From Ctena decussata (taxonomy: Eukaryota; Mollusca; Bivalvia; Lucinida; Lucinidae): a DNA stretch of 64,000 nt. Both the position numbers and the translations under genes were made by a program. Location: NCBI GenBank assembly GCA_963989385.1, contig OZ022515.1, positions 11,688,803 to 11,752,802 of the forward strand. The letters run 5' to 3'. Positions 1-9,524 of this stretch are shown one piece after another; the stretch's first letter is position 1; each line of letters opens with the position of its first letter. Under the pieces are notes generated by a model, which made no database searches, had not been told where the DNA came from, and saw only the letters and a list, made by a program, of their open reading frames with translations.

Positions 1-381
1 AACCACGAAGTTCCTTGATTGCAGCCCCAAAGTTAAACAAACCACTTTTGTCGTTCAAAACATAGCGTGCGCTTAAAATTAAAATGTTTGACTGATTTAC
101 TTCCATCTGATGCCCATCATTACTCGGATATCAAAAAGCAGTATATCAAGGCTTAACAATTACTAACAGACATGGTTTGGAATACCATCAGAGAAAAGTT
201 ATGAAAAGTTTAGATTTAACTTTTGCAACAATAATTGGCACGCCACTTTATTTTCTTATTCAAAATGCGTTATCTCACTGCCATGTAATATATATTTCAT
301 TACTTTGACTTCATTTACGTGTTTCTATTTTCCATTGCCAACTTCGTTGTTATTTACGTTACTTTGGTTTATCATACTTAC
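1..381. other. Intron of the cathepsin-like gene, nothing recognised
   Basis: AT-rich sequence after the donor at 380-381 of the last visible cathepsin exon. No exon, hairpin or shared repeat was recognised. Confidence 0.5.
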
Positions 382-491
382 AGCGGGATGAGATGAATTA
401 TATGGATATGAGACCTCTGTGTCAATTCCTCCATTTTCCTTCACATACTTGAAGGACGAGTCCATCAGCCCACCACAACACCCCTGATTTC
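382..491 (-). CDS. CTSL: Cathepsin L-like exon: GCxGG region
   Basis: 110 bp between acceptor TTGGACAG and donor GTAAGTATG; phase 1 in, ends on a codon boundary. It encodes [16 protein letters not shown] and [11 protein letters not shown]. The family motif is usually GCNGG; here the Asn is Cys, giving two adjacent cysteines. The next exon is off the window. Confidence 0.9.
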
Positions 492-3400
492 CTGTCCAAA
501 AGATGCATTGACTTAACCCTTTAAGCGCCAAGAAAAGCCGACGACAAAATTTACGCCTGCAATATTTCAAAATGTTTCGTCAAAGCTATATCAAATGGAA
601 AATTGGTAGACCAGAAGGCAAATAGTGTATAACTAGATGAGGTGGCTCATTCTGAGCCACTTCATCTGGATCTACGCTATTCACAAATTCAACTCTTTTT
701 TGTGCTTTTAGGGATAGCAGCTAGGCAATGTATAAGCTCATAAAAAGTGATACGTGTTCAACGTGACTGGAATGTTGGCAGGGTAGTTCAATCAACATTA
801 TGAAGAAAATAAATGAGAATAAATCGGTGTCGCAAAACATCTTTATGACTAAAATGATTTTTGCATATGTGTGAAATATTACGGACAAAAACTGGTATTC
901 TCCACCAAAGCTGATGTCAGTAACACAAGCAATGACAAAAAAAAAAAAACACAGAAAACTGGTTTTACTGTTATTTATCTATTTATTTTTTCTTTTCTTT
1001 TCTTTTTGTCGGGTTGAAAGGTCAGATAATCCCCTTATCAAAGACACCTTAAATTACGTTATATCAGCGTCAATACAATGTCAACATCACGACGATAGAT
1101 TCCCGCTAACACGACGTCTTTTCAGCGTTATGTCCCGTTGAACTCATTCGCTTTGAAATGAATCCATGAATGCCTAACGTCCTTTTAAATGGGATTTGGC
1201 AAATAGTGTAGACCCAGATCAGACGCCGCATTATGCGGCGTCTGATCAGGGTCTACTCTGTTTGCATTTAACGCAGGATTTTTGGGAGAAAACTATATAA
1301 TTAAAACAAAAGCAAACGCCCCTTTTATCGGAAATTAGCTCACCCAAAGCATCAGGTGGAAGAGTCCACTATGCATAAATGGGTACACTTTACACATACC
1401 ATATTTCTGGGAGCAGTCCATCAGATTCTGTTCTGACAATTTAACCAGCTTCCCAGTTTTCTTCTTATGTGCCCCTTCCAGGGCCCCTGTCGCTGTGAAC
1501 GCCCAACAAGATCCACATGCACCCTGGAAATATACCAAATTAGAAAGAATCGCGGACCGCGACCAACATTGTGTGATTGGTCCAAATAGAAATCATTGAC
1601 GTAACAATCAGGAGTGCCAATAAGAACGTTATTTGGGTATCATCACGTGATCGTGAGACGTAATATTGATTTTCTTACTGGGTCACAATTTTGCAAATTT
1701 GCATATACGTTTTGAACTTATCTTTTAATCTTTTTAATTCATAATTATCTGAACCCAAAACATTCACCCAGAATGTAGATATTATAATTTCATGTGTAAC
1801 GAAATTTAGTAAAAAAAATTGATTTGGAAATTGTGAAATGGCGAGGGAGTATATCTTTAATGGTGCTACTTTTCCTCGAATTCTCGGTCAATAGCCACTT
1901 TGCACATTACCGAATCGGCCGACGGCACATGTAGCGAAATGGTACGTGCATTATCCCAGTCGTTCTGAAACATCTTTATTACCTGATTCCCGACTTCAGT
2001 GACGTATCCTTTAGCCTTCCAGTCCACACTTGAGGGCAGGGAGGAGCAACTGTAAGTCTTAGGGTTGGTAGAGGTCGTTCTACGCTCTGGTCTAAATGTC
2101 AACATGAGAGCTTTAAACTCCTCACTCGTCTGAAATTTAGTGTCAAAAACATTGTTAATTAATGTAAGCTTTCGAGGCGATGAATTCCCATAAAAAAAAC
2201 TTACATATTACACTGTGGACATTCATATGAATTTCATGAAACTCACGGGAAGCCCGTTTAGGTTTCAAAATTTTCATATGAAATGACCACTCGTGTAAGA
2301 CAATGATTTGTGAGAAGTTTTGAATACCGGTATAGCGCACCATTAAAAAAGAAAAACTCTAAACACCACTGAATCATATACTAAAGGTTCTCAGCACTTG
2401 TATTGCTGTTAATTATACAATTAACTATATATGTAGTAACAACTTTGAAAGTTTGTAAGTATTTGAAAATTTTATTAAGAAAAATATACTGTAATAAAAT
2501 AAGAAAGTCCGATATTCTAACATCTTGCATTCTGCAAGTATTCTGTTGTTTACGTTATGCCAGGATCTTTCTTTTTATACTGAATAAAAGCAGAAATGTT
2601 ACGTCAATATTCAAATCATTTTTTCTTTTCAGAAACACTTCAATTTTGTCTAGAAAGATTTCATTCAAATTTCAAAATTTAACCAAGGCTAAAATTTGCC
2701 AGGTATTCTCTACAAATACCAAACAGCGTTTCGCTTACCGTCAGATCCTGTACCATATTACATTGTACTTTTCTTGTAATTATGTAATTTACATTGAATA
2801 AATATTGTTTAAACCAAACAGTTTTAAGTTTACTTTAGATTCTTTGCATCCCATCAGCAGTTTCGGTTTGTCAACACGAGTAAGTCGAGTGACTCGAGTT
2901 ACTCAGTAACTGAACAGAACGAGTAACCTCAATATACGCATGAGCACAAATTCGCGTTAGTCGACTACCGTAACCCCTACCTAACCGCGGGTAACCAGGA
3001 TTAAAGATGGTGGAAAGTGAACTTCCGCAGTAAAAGAATCCAGTTTCTTTGTTTTTCCTTCATAATGACACATTGTCACTCCAATAATTTGCCTTTTTCT
3101 GTTTAATATTGAGAATGGAGTAGGAGTGTTCATCATGCTGATGCTTATGATTATTGTGCTTGTGTTTTGGCCATATTCAGCACGGTTTGCACAGGGGTCA
3201 GTAACGATTTCAGAAGAGTAATTTCCCATTGTAATTTAAAAATTCGTGTGAATATTGACTCTTGTAAATATAAGACATTTGAGTTTTACAAGAAAATTGT
3301 GCGAACAGGACTCTGGACTTGAAGGTGAAAAAAATCTCCGGTCGTCGCCATTTTGTTCTTAACTAGAAGAGTTCGGAACCGAAGTACTTGAGTACCTTTG

Positions 3401-4493
3401 TACGCATGCGCCAAATTTCGACCCGAGTGACACGAGTTGGCAACCCGAACAATCTCCATATGGGATGTCGAGATTTTCAGTTAAGCGTAAATGTGTGTAA
3501 GGTTTCTTCTCTTTCTTTCTTTTTATTTTTTCTTTCAGTATGTCTGTCGGTATAGTGAGGAATAATATTCTTTCTGACTTACCATGTCACCAAACTGGTT
3601 CATACCCATAGTGTAACTGTGGAGTCCCTTAGCCGCCTCTTCATTGTGGCGCTGTATTAGATCTCTGGTCTGACTCCAGATCGAGTACCTGCAGATGGAG
3701 TTAAATTAGTGACTCCAGATCGAGTACCTGCAGATGGAGTTAAATTAGTGACTCCAGATCGAGTACCTGCAGATGGAGTTAGATTAGATGGGTAGACTTC
3801 TAGGGGAAGCAACTCTGGTATTTTCTTTTTTGGCGCCCTTCTTAATTGGGTCAACGCTTAAAGGAAAGAATTTGCTCCTGCGGGAGCAAATTCTTTCCTA
3901 TGAGAGTTGATCCATTCGAAGGAGAAAATTCTTCCCTTTAAGAGTTGGCAGTTAATGGGTACCTTTTCTCGAATCAGGGAAGATAAAGGCAACGGAAGGA
4001 GGATAATGGGCTCCGCCTTTCATATGCTGTGCTCAAGACACGAACGCCTACAAACCCAACGGCCAATAGGCTATGGGAAACAATTTCCTTTTACTTTTAT
4101 ATACGAAACAATTGTCTATGAGACATGAGCAAAAAGCATAAAACATTAAGACTGAAGCCATCTGGCAAAGCCGGTAGGTTTAAGGTCTTCTCTGTTGTAA
4201 GCCAATGTTATTTTTTATTTATTTATTATTATTTTTTTTGAAAATTAACAAGAATAACAAGAATCGCATGTTGTTTTGATGAAAAGTCAGGCTATGAGTC
4301 ATTGATTAAATGGAAAACAACATGTCACCAACGAACGACGCCACTGTTAAGGACATTTTATATACCTTTTCACATATTCCTCCGCCGAACTGTATGATTT
4401 GTCATGGTCTTTAATGAACTGATTAAATTCTAGCTGCAACTGTGTTAAACAACTGGCGGACGACACAGCCAGTACTATCGTCAACGCATAGAT
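382..4493 (-). CDS. CTSL: Cathepsin L-like cysteine protease, partial gene (5 exons seen)
   Basis: Papain-family (C1A) lysosomal or secreted endopeptidase made as a proenzyme. Exons in gene order are 4493-4366, 3688-3583, 2129-1983, 1523-1400 and 491-382. All junctions are AG/GT and the phases agree throughout. The joined product has a signal peptide, an I29 inhibitor propeptide with an ERFNIN-like helix and MNQFGDM, then the mature chain with [10 protein letters not shown], catalytic Cys in [15 protein letters not shown] and [11 protein letters not shown]. The catalytic His and Asn exons lie beyond the left edge. The exon carrying the start Met was not found: the signal-peptide exon enters in phase 0 without a usable ATG. 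Family assignment is firm; orthology to one cathepsin L paralogue is inference. Confidence 0.9.
512..700. repeat. Family B2 hairpin MITE copy (GTGGCTCA core)
   Basis: The segment at about 515-555 has an inverted match at about 42943-42985, and the hairpin at 630-676 has arms GAGGTGGCTCA/TGAGCCACTTC like the copy at 42817. It lies in the cathepsin intron just upstream of the last visible exon. Confidence 0.6.
1195..1276. repeat. Family B hairpin MITE copy (GCCGCAT core)
   Basis: Near-perfect hairpin at 1209-1256, arms about 23 nt with one mismatch: outer TAGACCC-GATCAGAC conserved with other B copies, inner GCCGCAT/ATGCGGC unique to this copy. Flanked by the family strings GCAAATAGTGTAGA and CTGTTTGC. 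Confidence 0.75.
1400..1523 (-). CDS. CTSL: Cathepsin L-like exon with catalytic cysteine
   Basis: 124 bp between acceptor TTTCCAG and donor GTATGT; phase 0 in, 1 out. It encodes [17 protein letters not shown] and [18 protein letters not shown]. The Cys of GSCWAF is the papain-family nucleophile, and SEQNL-DCS is the usual following helix. Confidence 0.93.
1983..2129 (-). CDS. CTSL: Cathepsin L-like exon: propeptide end and mature N-terminus
   Basis: 147 bp, exactly 49 codons, between acceptor AAATTTCAG and donor GTAATA. It encodes TSEEFKALM, joining the previous exon to give the family string FGDMTSEEF, then a linker and [17 protein letters not shown], the start of the mature enzyme. The family usually has VKNQG where this reads VGNQG. 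Confidence 0.9.
2130..2858. other. AT-rich intron; plus-strand open frame judged non-coding
   Basis: Intron sequence between two cathepsin exons. A 132-codon plus-strand open frame (2403-2801) has low-complexity Ile/Phe/Lys-rich composition and no recognisable motif, so I do not call it a gene. Confidence 0.5.
2860..3460. repeat. Putative DNA element with imperfect inverted ends
   Basis: The left end (GTTTGTCAACACGAGTAAG, then repeated ACTCGAGT pieces) is an imperfect inverted match of the right end (CGAGTGACACGAGTTGGC at about 3424-3441). About 600 bp, inside a cathepsin intron, no coding capacity. Single copy in the window, so its limits are uncertain. Confidence 0.4.
3583..3688 (-). CDS. 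CTSL: Cathepsin L-like exon: ERFNIN helix and GMNQFGDM
   Basis: 106 bp, entering by completing an AG|G arginine codon and leaving at a codon boundary before GTAAGT. It encodes [17 protein letters not shown] and [12 protein letters not shown], which align with the W-x2-N-x3-I-x2-HN part of cathepsin L propeptides (the N position is T here). The acceptor CTGCAG at 3689-3694 was preferred to a nearer CCAG because only it supplies the tryptophan and right spacing. The acceptor lies inside a 39-bp unit present three times in tandem. Confidence 0.85.
3672..3788. repeat. 39-bp tandem triplication over a splice acceptor
   Basis: Three near-identical 39-bp units (3672-3710, 3711-3749, 3750-3788). On the gene strand each contains ATCTGCAG|GTACTCGATC, so the acceptor and the first 17 bases of the exon ending at 3688 are repeated into the intron. 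Use of either upstream acceptor would read into TAA inside the repeat, so only the copy nearest the exon keeps the frame. Confidence 0.9.
3787..3970. repeat. Family A palindromic MITE
   Basis: Central hairpin 3861-3899 with arms AGGAAAGAATTTGCTCC and its complement. The left flank GGGGAAGCAACTC near GGGTAGACTTC matches the ends of other A copies (for example 14637, 51540, 57670). It abuts the triplicated unit in the cathepsin intron. Confidence 0.75.
4366..4493 (-). CDS. CTSL: Cathepsin L-like exon: signal peptide and start of propeptide
   Basis: The acceptor CATTTCAG lies right of 4493 and the donor GTATAT left of 4366; 128 bp, phase 0 in and 2 out. It encodes a hydrophobic stretch ([15 protein letters not shown]), most of a signal peptide, then the start of the I29 propeptide ([19 protein letters not shown]). 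The only ATG inside is out of frame and hits TGA two codons later, so the start codon must be in an upstream exon. Confidence 0.85.
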
Positions 4494-4624
4494 CTGAAAT
4501 GGAGAATGGTAGCTGGGTTAAATGAAGTAGGGGTAATCGCTTCATTTTGAATTAAAGAGTTGACTTCCATATGTAAGTGCATTTATGTGTGTCCAAAGAA
4601 GCGTGCGTTTTCTTTTCTGTTCTA

Positions 4625-4905
4625 TTCTATCTAAATAACTTTGCAATGTCCCTGGGGTACCACAGATGACGTTGGAACAATTCTTTTCCACCTGGTCCTG
4701 TTTCCTGCTGTCGATGTTATGCTGGTAAAGTCCGTCTCCGTCCACTGTTTATTGTCTTCCCACCTCTTCTACTTCTTCTTTCATTGTACTCCGTAGAATC
4801 GTCTATGCTAATCCAGAAGACCTAGAGAAGTGGCCAAACCACCTCAGTTTCCATTTCGTGACCATGGTCAGGAGTTCACAATGCATATTCTCCAATGGCA
4901 TTTTG
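4625..4905 (-). pseudogene. Dead non-LTR retrotransposon reverse-transcriptase tail
   Basis: The minus strand reads LLTMVTKWKLRWFGH-SRSSGLA, then Arg/Gly-rich and NRTRWKRIVPTSSVVPQG-like pieces typical of the C-terminal end of non-LTR endonuclease/reverse-transcriptase proteins of invertebrates. Stops and frameshifts break it. The remnant resumes at 5595-5650 after an inserted repeat block. Confidence 0.7.
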
Positions 4906-5592
4906 GATCTTTTGCAAGGCCGTCGTCGGCGGTCCGACCGGTCCGGCCATGGCCGGACCACTTTTTCGGCCGAATATGGTATTGGCCGTACCCCTTTTTT
5001 CATTCGGCCGAATATGGTATTGGCCGGACCACTTTTTCCCGTTATTCCTTCTTTGCCTTGGTCTCAAAATGCATTAAAATCGCTTCTAGAGACGTCCTGA
5101 ATTCAAAAATTTTCTCAGGGGAGGTTCCCCCGAACCCCCCTTACGAGAGGAAGGACATCCCTCTCGTGCTCACCCCGACTCGTGCCTTCGGCACTCGGGA
5201 ACCACCTTTGGCAATCTTTTAAAGTTGGGGTAAGAATTAGATATACAGCAAATACTCATAAAATAAACTGAATTTCACAAGCAAAATGGTCTCAAAATGC
5301 ATTAAAATCGCTTCTAGAGACGTCCTGAATTCAAAAAGTTTCTCATGGGATGTAAATACTCATAAAATCAATTTAGTTTCACAAGCGAAATTGGTCTCAA
5401 AATGCATTAAAATCGCTTCTAGAGTCGTCCTGAATTCAAAATTTTTCTCAGTTTCTCAGATTTTTTCTCAGAACCCCCCCCCCACCTTACGAGAGGGGGA
5501 TACCCCCTCTCGTGCTCTCCCCCACTCGTGCCTTAGGACTCGGAGCGTTTCATGGCCGTACCTCTTTTCAAAAGCCCACGACGGCCCTGTTT
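4905..5592. repeat. Repeat block inserted in the reverse-transcriptase remnant
   Basis: Holds a perfect 20-bp palindrome at 4940-4959, tandem CGGCCGAATATGGTATTGGC units (about 4968-5035), and three copies of a roughly 50-bp unit containing CTCAAAATGCATTAAAATCG (about 5062, 5288 and 5394). The GAGAGGGGGATA / CTCGTGC segment near 5500 recurs at 17217-17300. No coding capacity. Confidence 0.6.
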
Positions 5593-5594
5593 TG

Positions 5595-5650
5595 CGAACA
5601 TGCTTACTAGTTACTTTGTCCTTCTACCAGATGTTCAATAACCTTCAATA
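5595..5650 (-). pseudogene. Continuation of the minus-strand reverse-transcriptase remnant
   Basis: The reverse complement matches, with many substitutions, the plus-strand remnant at 5967-6020 (the region encoding MRCYRRLLNIS). Together with 4625-4905 it marks one degraded copy split by an insertion. Confidence 0.6.
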
Positions 5651-5664
5651 GCATCTCTCTTGGA

Positions 5665-5836
5665 GTGAGTGAGTGAGTGAGTGAACTCGGGTTTAACGTC
5701 CCACCAACAACGAGGTCATATGGAGACGGGACCTCGGTTTAAAGTCTCATCCGAAAGACCGGAGAAGCGGGGGATCGATCTTGCGACCCCTGGATTGGTA
5801 GTCCCGAGTGTTATCCACTACGCTACAGCCGCTCCT
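5665..5836 (-). mobile_element. tRNA-derived SINE (V-SINE-like) with 12-bp target duplication
   Basis: The minus strand starts with a tRNA-like head (AGGAGCGGCTGTAGCGTAG, later a B-box-like GGTCGCAAGATCG) and ends with GGACGTTAAACCCGAG plus a CACT tail. The 12-bp duplication ATCTCTCTTGGA flanks it at 5653-5664 and 5837-5848. Resembles bivalve RUDI-type elements; the family name is inference. Confidence 0.8.
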
Positions 5837-5848
5837 ATCTCTCTTGGA

Positions 5849-6480
5849 TCAAAGATGTAACTGATGCGCTTCCTTGTCATATCCATAGTTCTGCGCGCCT
5901 GTGAGTCATGGGCCTTGACAGCAGAGTTAGAGAAGAGAACGAAGGCCTTTGAGATGAGATGCTATCGAAGATTACTGAACATTTCATGCAAGGACCATGT
6001 CACTAATGAGGAATTTCGCAGAAAGATCCAAGCAGCCATTGAAGAATATGACGAACTCCTGACCTTGGTCAAGAAACGAAAACTGAGGTAATTTGGCCAT
6101 GTCTCAAGGTCTTATGGCTTAGCAAAGACAATTCTGCAGAACATATTGCAAGTTAAAAGAAAACGAGGTAGACAGAAGAAGAAGTGGAAAGACAATATTA
6201 AGGAGTGAACAGGAATGGACTTTGCCAGCTCAGACCCAGAGGTTATAAAACTTGAGTACATTTTCAAACTCAAAATAAAGCACACTGATTGGCTGCTTCC
6301 GAGCACATGCTCGGAAGCAGCCAATCAGTCTCTTTTATTTTGAGTTTGAGAATGATTCTCAAGTTTTATAACCTCGAACCCTGGTAGAGCAGCTGAAAAC
6401 AGGACAAGGTGGAAAGGGATCTGTAGTGCCACGACGACCTCCCAAGGTTATGGGATAGACTAGACTAGACTAGCATCTCA
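5849..6480 (+). pseudogene. Dead reverse-transcriptase tail, plus strand, split by a MITE
   Basis: Translation at 5864-6091 gives RACESWALTAELEKR, EMRCYRRLLNIS and HVTNEEFRRKIQAAIEEY, a very common invertebrate non-LTR reverse-transcriptase C-terminus. A stop replaces the Trp of the usual KLRWYGH, and a second follows near 6208. The tail resumes at about 6377-6470 after a family F palindrome. It lies head to head with the minus-strand remnant. Confidence 0.8.
6232..6385. repeat. Family F long palindrome MITE, copy 1
   Basis: Almost perfect foldback of about 140 bp: GGTTATAAAACTTGAG... with its complement ...CTCAAGTTTTATAACC, and centre CCGAGCACATGCTCGG. Other copies at 14822 and 44131. It interrupts the reverse-transcriptase remnant. 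Confidence 0.9.
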
Positions 6481-6889
6481 TCTAAAAGGCAGGCATAATC
6501 TTTCCTCTAACTCTACTATCAAGTTCATCGATTTACACAGGTATACAGGAATATGGAAATGACAAGGGAGCAAAGCAGTTTCACTTTAAATCCTCTGGAG
6601 TAAATTCTTTTGAGTTTAAGGGTAGACCCCCTTTTTGATGGGTTATATTATTCACGGAAGCAAACAGAAAATTAAGTAACTAAACTGAAGTTCTTTTCTG
6701 TTGTAATAATCGCAAAATAAATAAATAAGGGCGCACCCATATACCTTAGAAAAGGAAAGCTACAAGGGAAATTGAAAGGACAACAACAATAATAATGATA
6801 GTAACACTTATAATAATAATAAAACATCTTACCCACATGATTTGCTGTTGACAGATATCTAATTTTGATAAAGTATAACTAATAAAAAA

Positions 6890-7085
6890 TCTTGAAATTG
6901 GGACACCTAATATAATTACCGTAATTGTCCTAAAGTGGAACAGTTCAATTTTCCAGAGCGGAATGCGTCCAGAAGATACAGATGGAAAGGCAAACAGTGA
7001 AGAACCTGATCAGACTGCTCCAATGGAGCAGTCTGATCTGGGTCTGCATTGTTTGCCGAAATCTATCTTTCCGAATACTTACATT
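6890..7085. repeat. Family B hairpin MITE, full-length copy
   Basis: The outer end TTGGGACACCTAATATAATT is shared with copies at 13050, 30850 and 46245. The central hairpin at 7003-7049 has arms CTGATCAGACTGCTCC/GGAGCAGTCTGATC. Flanks GCAAACAGTG and CATTGTTTGC are also inverted. Confidence 0.75.
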
Positions 7086-7184
7086 TTATAGTACATTCAT
7101 AAATGCATTTTCATGAAGATAAACTAACATTAAGAAACTATATTATGGAACAGGGGACTATGGACGGACGATTTGCAATTTTTA

Positions 7185-7375
7185 TGTTATTTTCAACACT
7201 ATTTCGGTCATATTAGGATGATGAGAGGGTGACAATGAAAAGAATGTGCAATGAAACCCTGTTTATAGTTGAAGGGATTTCCGCCTCACGAGACAGCTCA
7301 GAGATCGATCAGCACGCTAGGGCTTAAATAAACCCACTTAGGTTCCGAGGCTCTTAAAAGAGGGACGAGGCAGTT
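7185..7375 (-). mobile_element. Degraded tRNA-headed SINE, family T
   Basis: Shares the body string GTGACAATGAAA...TGTGCAATGAAACCC and the following region with the better preserved copy at 48290-48478. The tRNA-like head is badly decayed. Confidence 0.4.
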
Positions 7376-7434
7376 GTGTAGACTTTGAGCAGAATACTAT
7401 CAAATGGACTGATCCGTTGACATAATGACACCTC

Positions 7435-7665
7435 ATTTTCTTCAGATTTTAAGGTAGCTGGGAACACTTTCATGGGATGTAACTTTGTCATTTTTTGTCA
7501 GCTTTAACTCCCTTCTTCATGGGGCTTCCTCTCTCTTAAGGGCAGAATTTGCTCGCTGGGAGCAAATTGTTACCTTTGAGATTTAGACCCCCTTTTGCAA
7601 GGTAATTCTTACAGGGAAGTAAAACAGGAAATCATAAAAGTTTTCTCCCTTTTTAAAAATGGCAG
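7435..7665. repeat. Family A palindromic MITE
   Basis: Hairpin at about 7540-7577 (GCAGAATTTGCTC/GAGCAAATTGTTAC), with the family flanks ACTCCCTTCTTCAT and ACAGGGAAGTAAAACAGG. Confidence 0.6.
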
Positions 7666-7699
7666 AAAAACATGAGAAGTAGCCATTTAAATTAAATTG

Positions 7700-8115
7700 C
7701 CATATTTACCACACTAATCCTATTAAACATCCTGGGGTGTCACATTTTACGAAGAGAAAAGGGGACGTTATTTAGAGTGGCTAAAGTACAGTAAATCAGG
7801 CAGTCCCAAAATATCTCTAATAAGCAGTGAAGGAGAATTTAGGAGAATGTGTATACTTTCAGAGGAAGCAACTTTTTAAATGTCCACGTTTTCCTTCTCA
7901 GTAGGGGTCAACTCTTAAAGGAAACACTTTGCTCCTCTAGGAGCAAATTCTTTCCGTTAAGAGTAGACCCCGTTTCAAAGAGCTCTCTCATACAGAGAAG
8001 CAACTGGGAATACATGCTACTTAGTATAACATTATTTTCGGAAAAGAGGCAGGGGGCGTTTATCAGAGCAGGGCCTTTCATGAGGATTAATATGGTATTT
8101 AAGCTGTTGCAATAT
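7700..8115. repeat. Family A2 palindromic element, about 400 bp
   Basis: Long variant of family A. Outer ends are complementary (CACTAATCCTATTAAACATC with a later GATTAATATGGTATTT-type end) and the GAATTTGCTCC-type hairpin lies at about 7912-7965. Also at 15405, 26345 and 54690. Confidence 0.65.
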
Positions 8116-8389
8116 CTAAGATAAGCTTGGTATTTTGTATGATTACAATTTTCATAAAATGCATTGTCATTGAAACTGATAAAATGCAAGTACACAATTG
8201 CAATCAAGACCACAGGGCCAGAAAATTGTGACATTTTAGCACAGCTTTATAAGTCGCAGACATTAATTCTGCCGACTTTATCAAGAACTGCCTCATCTGG
8301 ATCTACACTGTTTGCAATTTCAACTAGTTTCATTTCCCAAATAACTTGAATGTTTATGACCACAAAAGATCCAGGTGAGGGTTGTGTGC

Positions 8390-8500
8390 ATGTAAAATTG
8401 ATTTAAAGCTCCCCCGTCCCCCTACCGTCCCCCCACCCCCAATACGTTAGTAATTACAGACAGTTCCAAGGCAGTGTTTCTATCGTGGTTTGCTATTATT
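8390..8500. repeat. Fragment of family P, shared with 34665-34740
   Basis: TAAAATTGATTTAAAGC and ACAGTTCCAAGGCAGT match the end part of the 507-bp insertion at 34475-34981. The nature of the family is unknown. Confidence 0.45.
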
Positions 8501-8542
8501 ACCAATGTCCCCTTTTCTATTTTGCACATTCAGAATACCATA

Positions 8543-8905
8543 ATGACCCTAAATATTCGGACAGACAGATCTGAGCAAACATTGCAAACCCAGATCATTG
8601 ATTGATTGATTTGATGCTTAACGTCCTCTGTAAACAGCTATGGTCATGTTGGGACGGTCAGTTACCCTAACCACACTATTCCTGGGCAGGCTTAGGCCTC
8701 CTAAGCAGTTAACCAGTACTAAGTGCACATACTTTCGCCATTAACTGACAACTGCCCTTCTTGAATCAGCGGAAGGAGAAACGAAAGTAAGTGGCCAAAC
8801 CGGGTTTCGAACCCAGGACCTCTGACTTATGAGTCAGGTGAGACCCAGATCAAACTGCTCCTGAAGGAGCAGTTCGATCGGGGTCTACAATGTTTACCAT
8901 TCACT
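8543..8905. repeat. Family B hairpin MITE split by a SINE
   Basis: The left part (CGGACAGACAGATCTGAGCAAAC...ACCCAGATCA) ends at 8597 and the right part (ACCCAGATCAAACTGCTCC, hairpin, CTACAATGTTT) resumes at 8843. The SINE landed in the hairpin arm and duplicated ACCCAGATCA. Confidence 0.75.
8598..8842 (-). mobile_element. tRNA-Met-like SINE, 5'-truncated copy
   Basis: Minus orientation, member of the six-copy family described at 60724. The tail side reads TTGATTGATTGATTTGATGC and the head stops inside the anticodon arm (GACTTATGAGTCAGGTG), so the first part of the tRNA-like head is missing. Target duplication ACCCAGATCA at 8588-8597 and 8843-8852. Confidence 0.85.
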
Positions 8906-9200
8906 AAGCACCATTTGAATGCCTGTAAATATGTGTAAAATCCGCTTTCTCAGAATTCTTTAACAATAACTGTCCTACTTTTGGGTGTCCAAACTTTGAC
9001 GGTCATTACAATAGCCTCAAGGCCATCTGCTTGGGATGAGATAACTTCTTGGCATTTTGCTTGTCTTGTTCTTCTTTATTATTATTTCCCCTTTGGTGTT
9101 GTAGCAGGGTGCTGAACCCATGTGCCCAAAATCATCACCCTGCTGCCCTAAATCCTCACCGTTCAGCCATTCTTTTGCACAAGAAACTTTCAATGATATA

Positions 9201-9273
9201 TTTAACCCTATTGCACTCAGATCAGCCAAAACTCTATGGAGTTTTGGCTGTTCTGAGTGCAATAGGGTTAAAG
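9201..9273. repeat. 73-bp near-perfect hairpin
   Basis: Arms TTTAACCCTATTGCACTCAG and CTGAGTGCAATAGGGTTAAA pair along almost the whole length, with CCAAAACTC-TAT-GGAGTTTTGG at the tip. No second copy seen, so it may be a lone MITE or a terminator-like foldback. Confidence 0.8.
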
Positions 9274-9524
9274 TCAAAATTCAGAAGAAGTGTTTTCTCT
9301 GTTAGAAGGTATACAAAAACTTGTTTAACCTGTATTTTCAATACATGGGTGCCCTTTTGGATGGTTTTTACACATTTTAAGCACCCTTTTTCTGGCCAGC
9401 ACCCTGCCCTTTTTAAGCAGAGGGAAACACAATTTATGTGCTGCCTTTATTTATTCCCCATTTCCAATTGGGTGTTTAGGACAGGATGTGGTAAGCAATT
9501 GTGTTGTCTCTGATCTAAAAAGGT

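Noticed and set aside
2403..2801. 132-codon plus-strand open frame
   Set aside because: AT-driven composition (Ile, Phe, Lys, Leu), no motif, lies in a cathepsin intron.
3657..3854. Minus-strand peptide with repeated [12 protein letters not shown]
   Set aside because: Shadow frame of the 39-bp triplication; the true frame for the exon differs.
9049..9513. 154-codon plus-strand open frame
   Set aside because: Runs across the 73-bp hairpin and unrelated sequence; no recognisable protein and no splice context.
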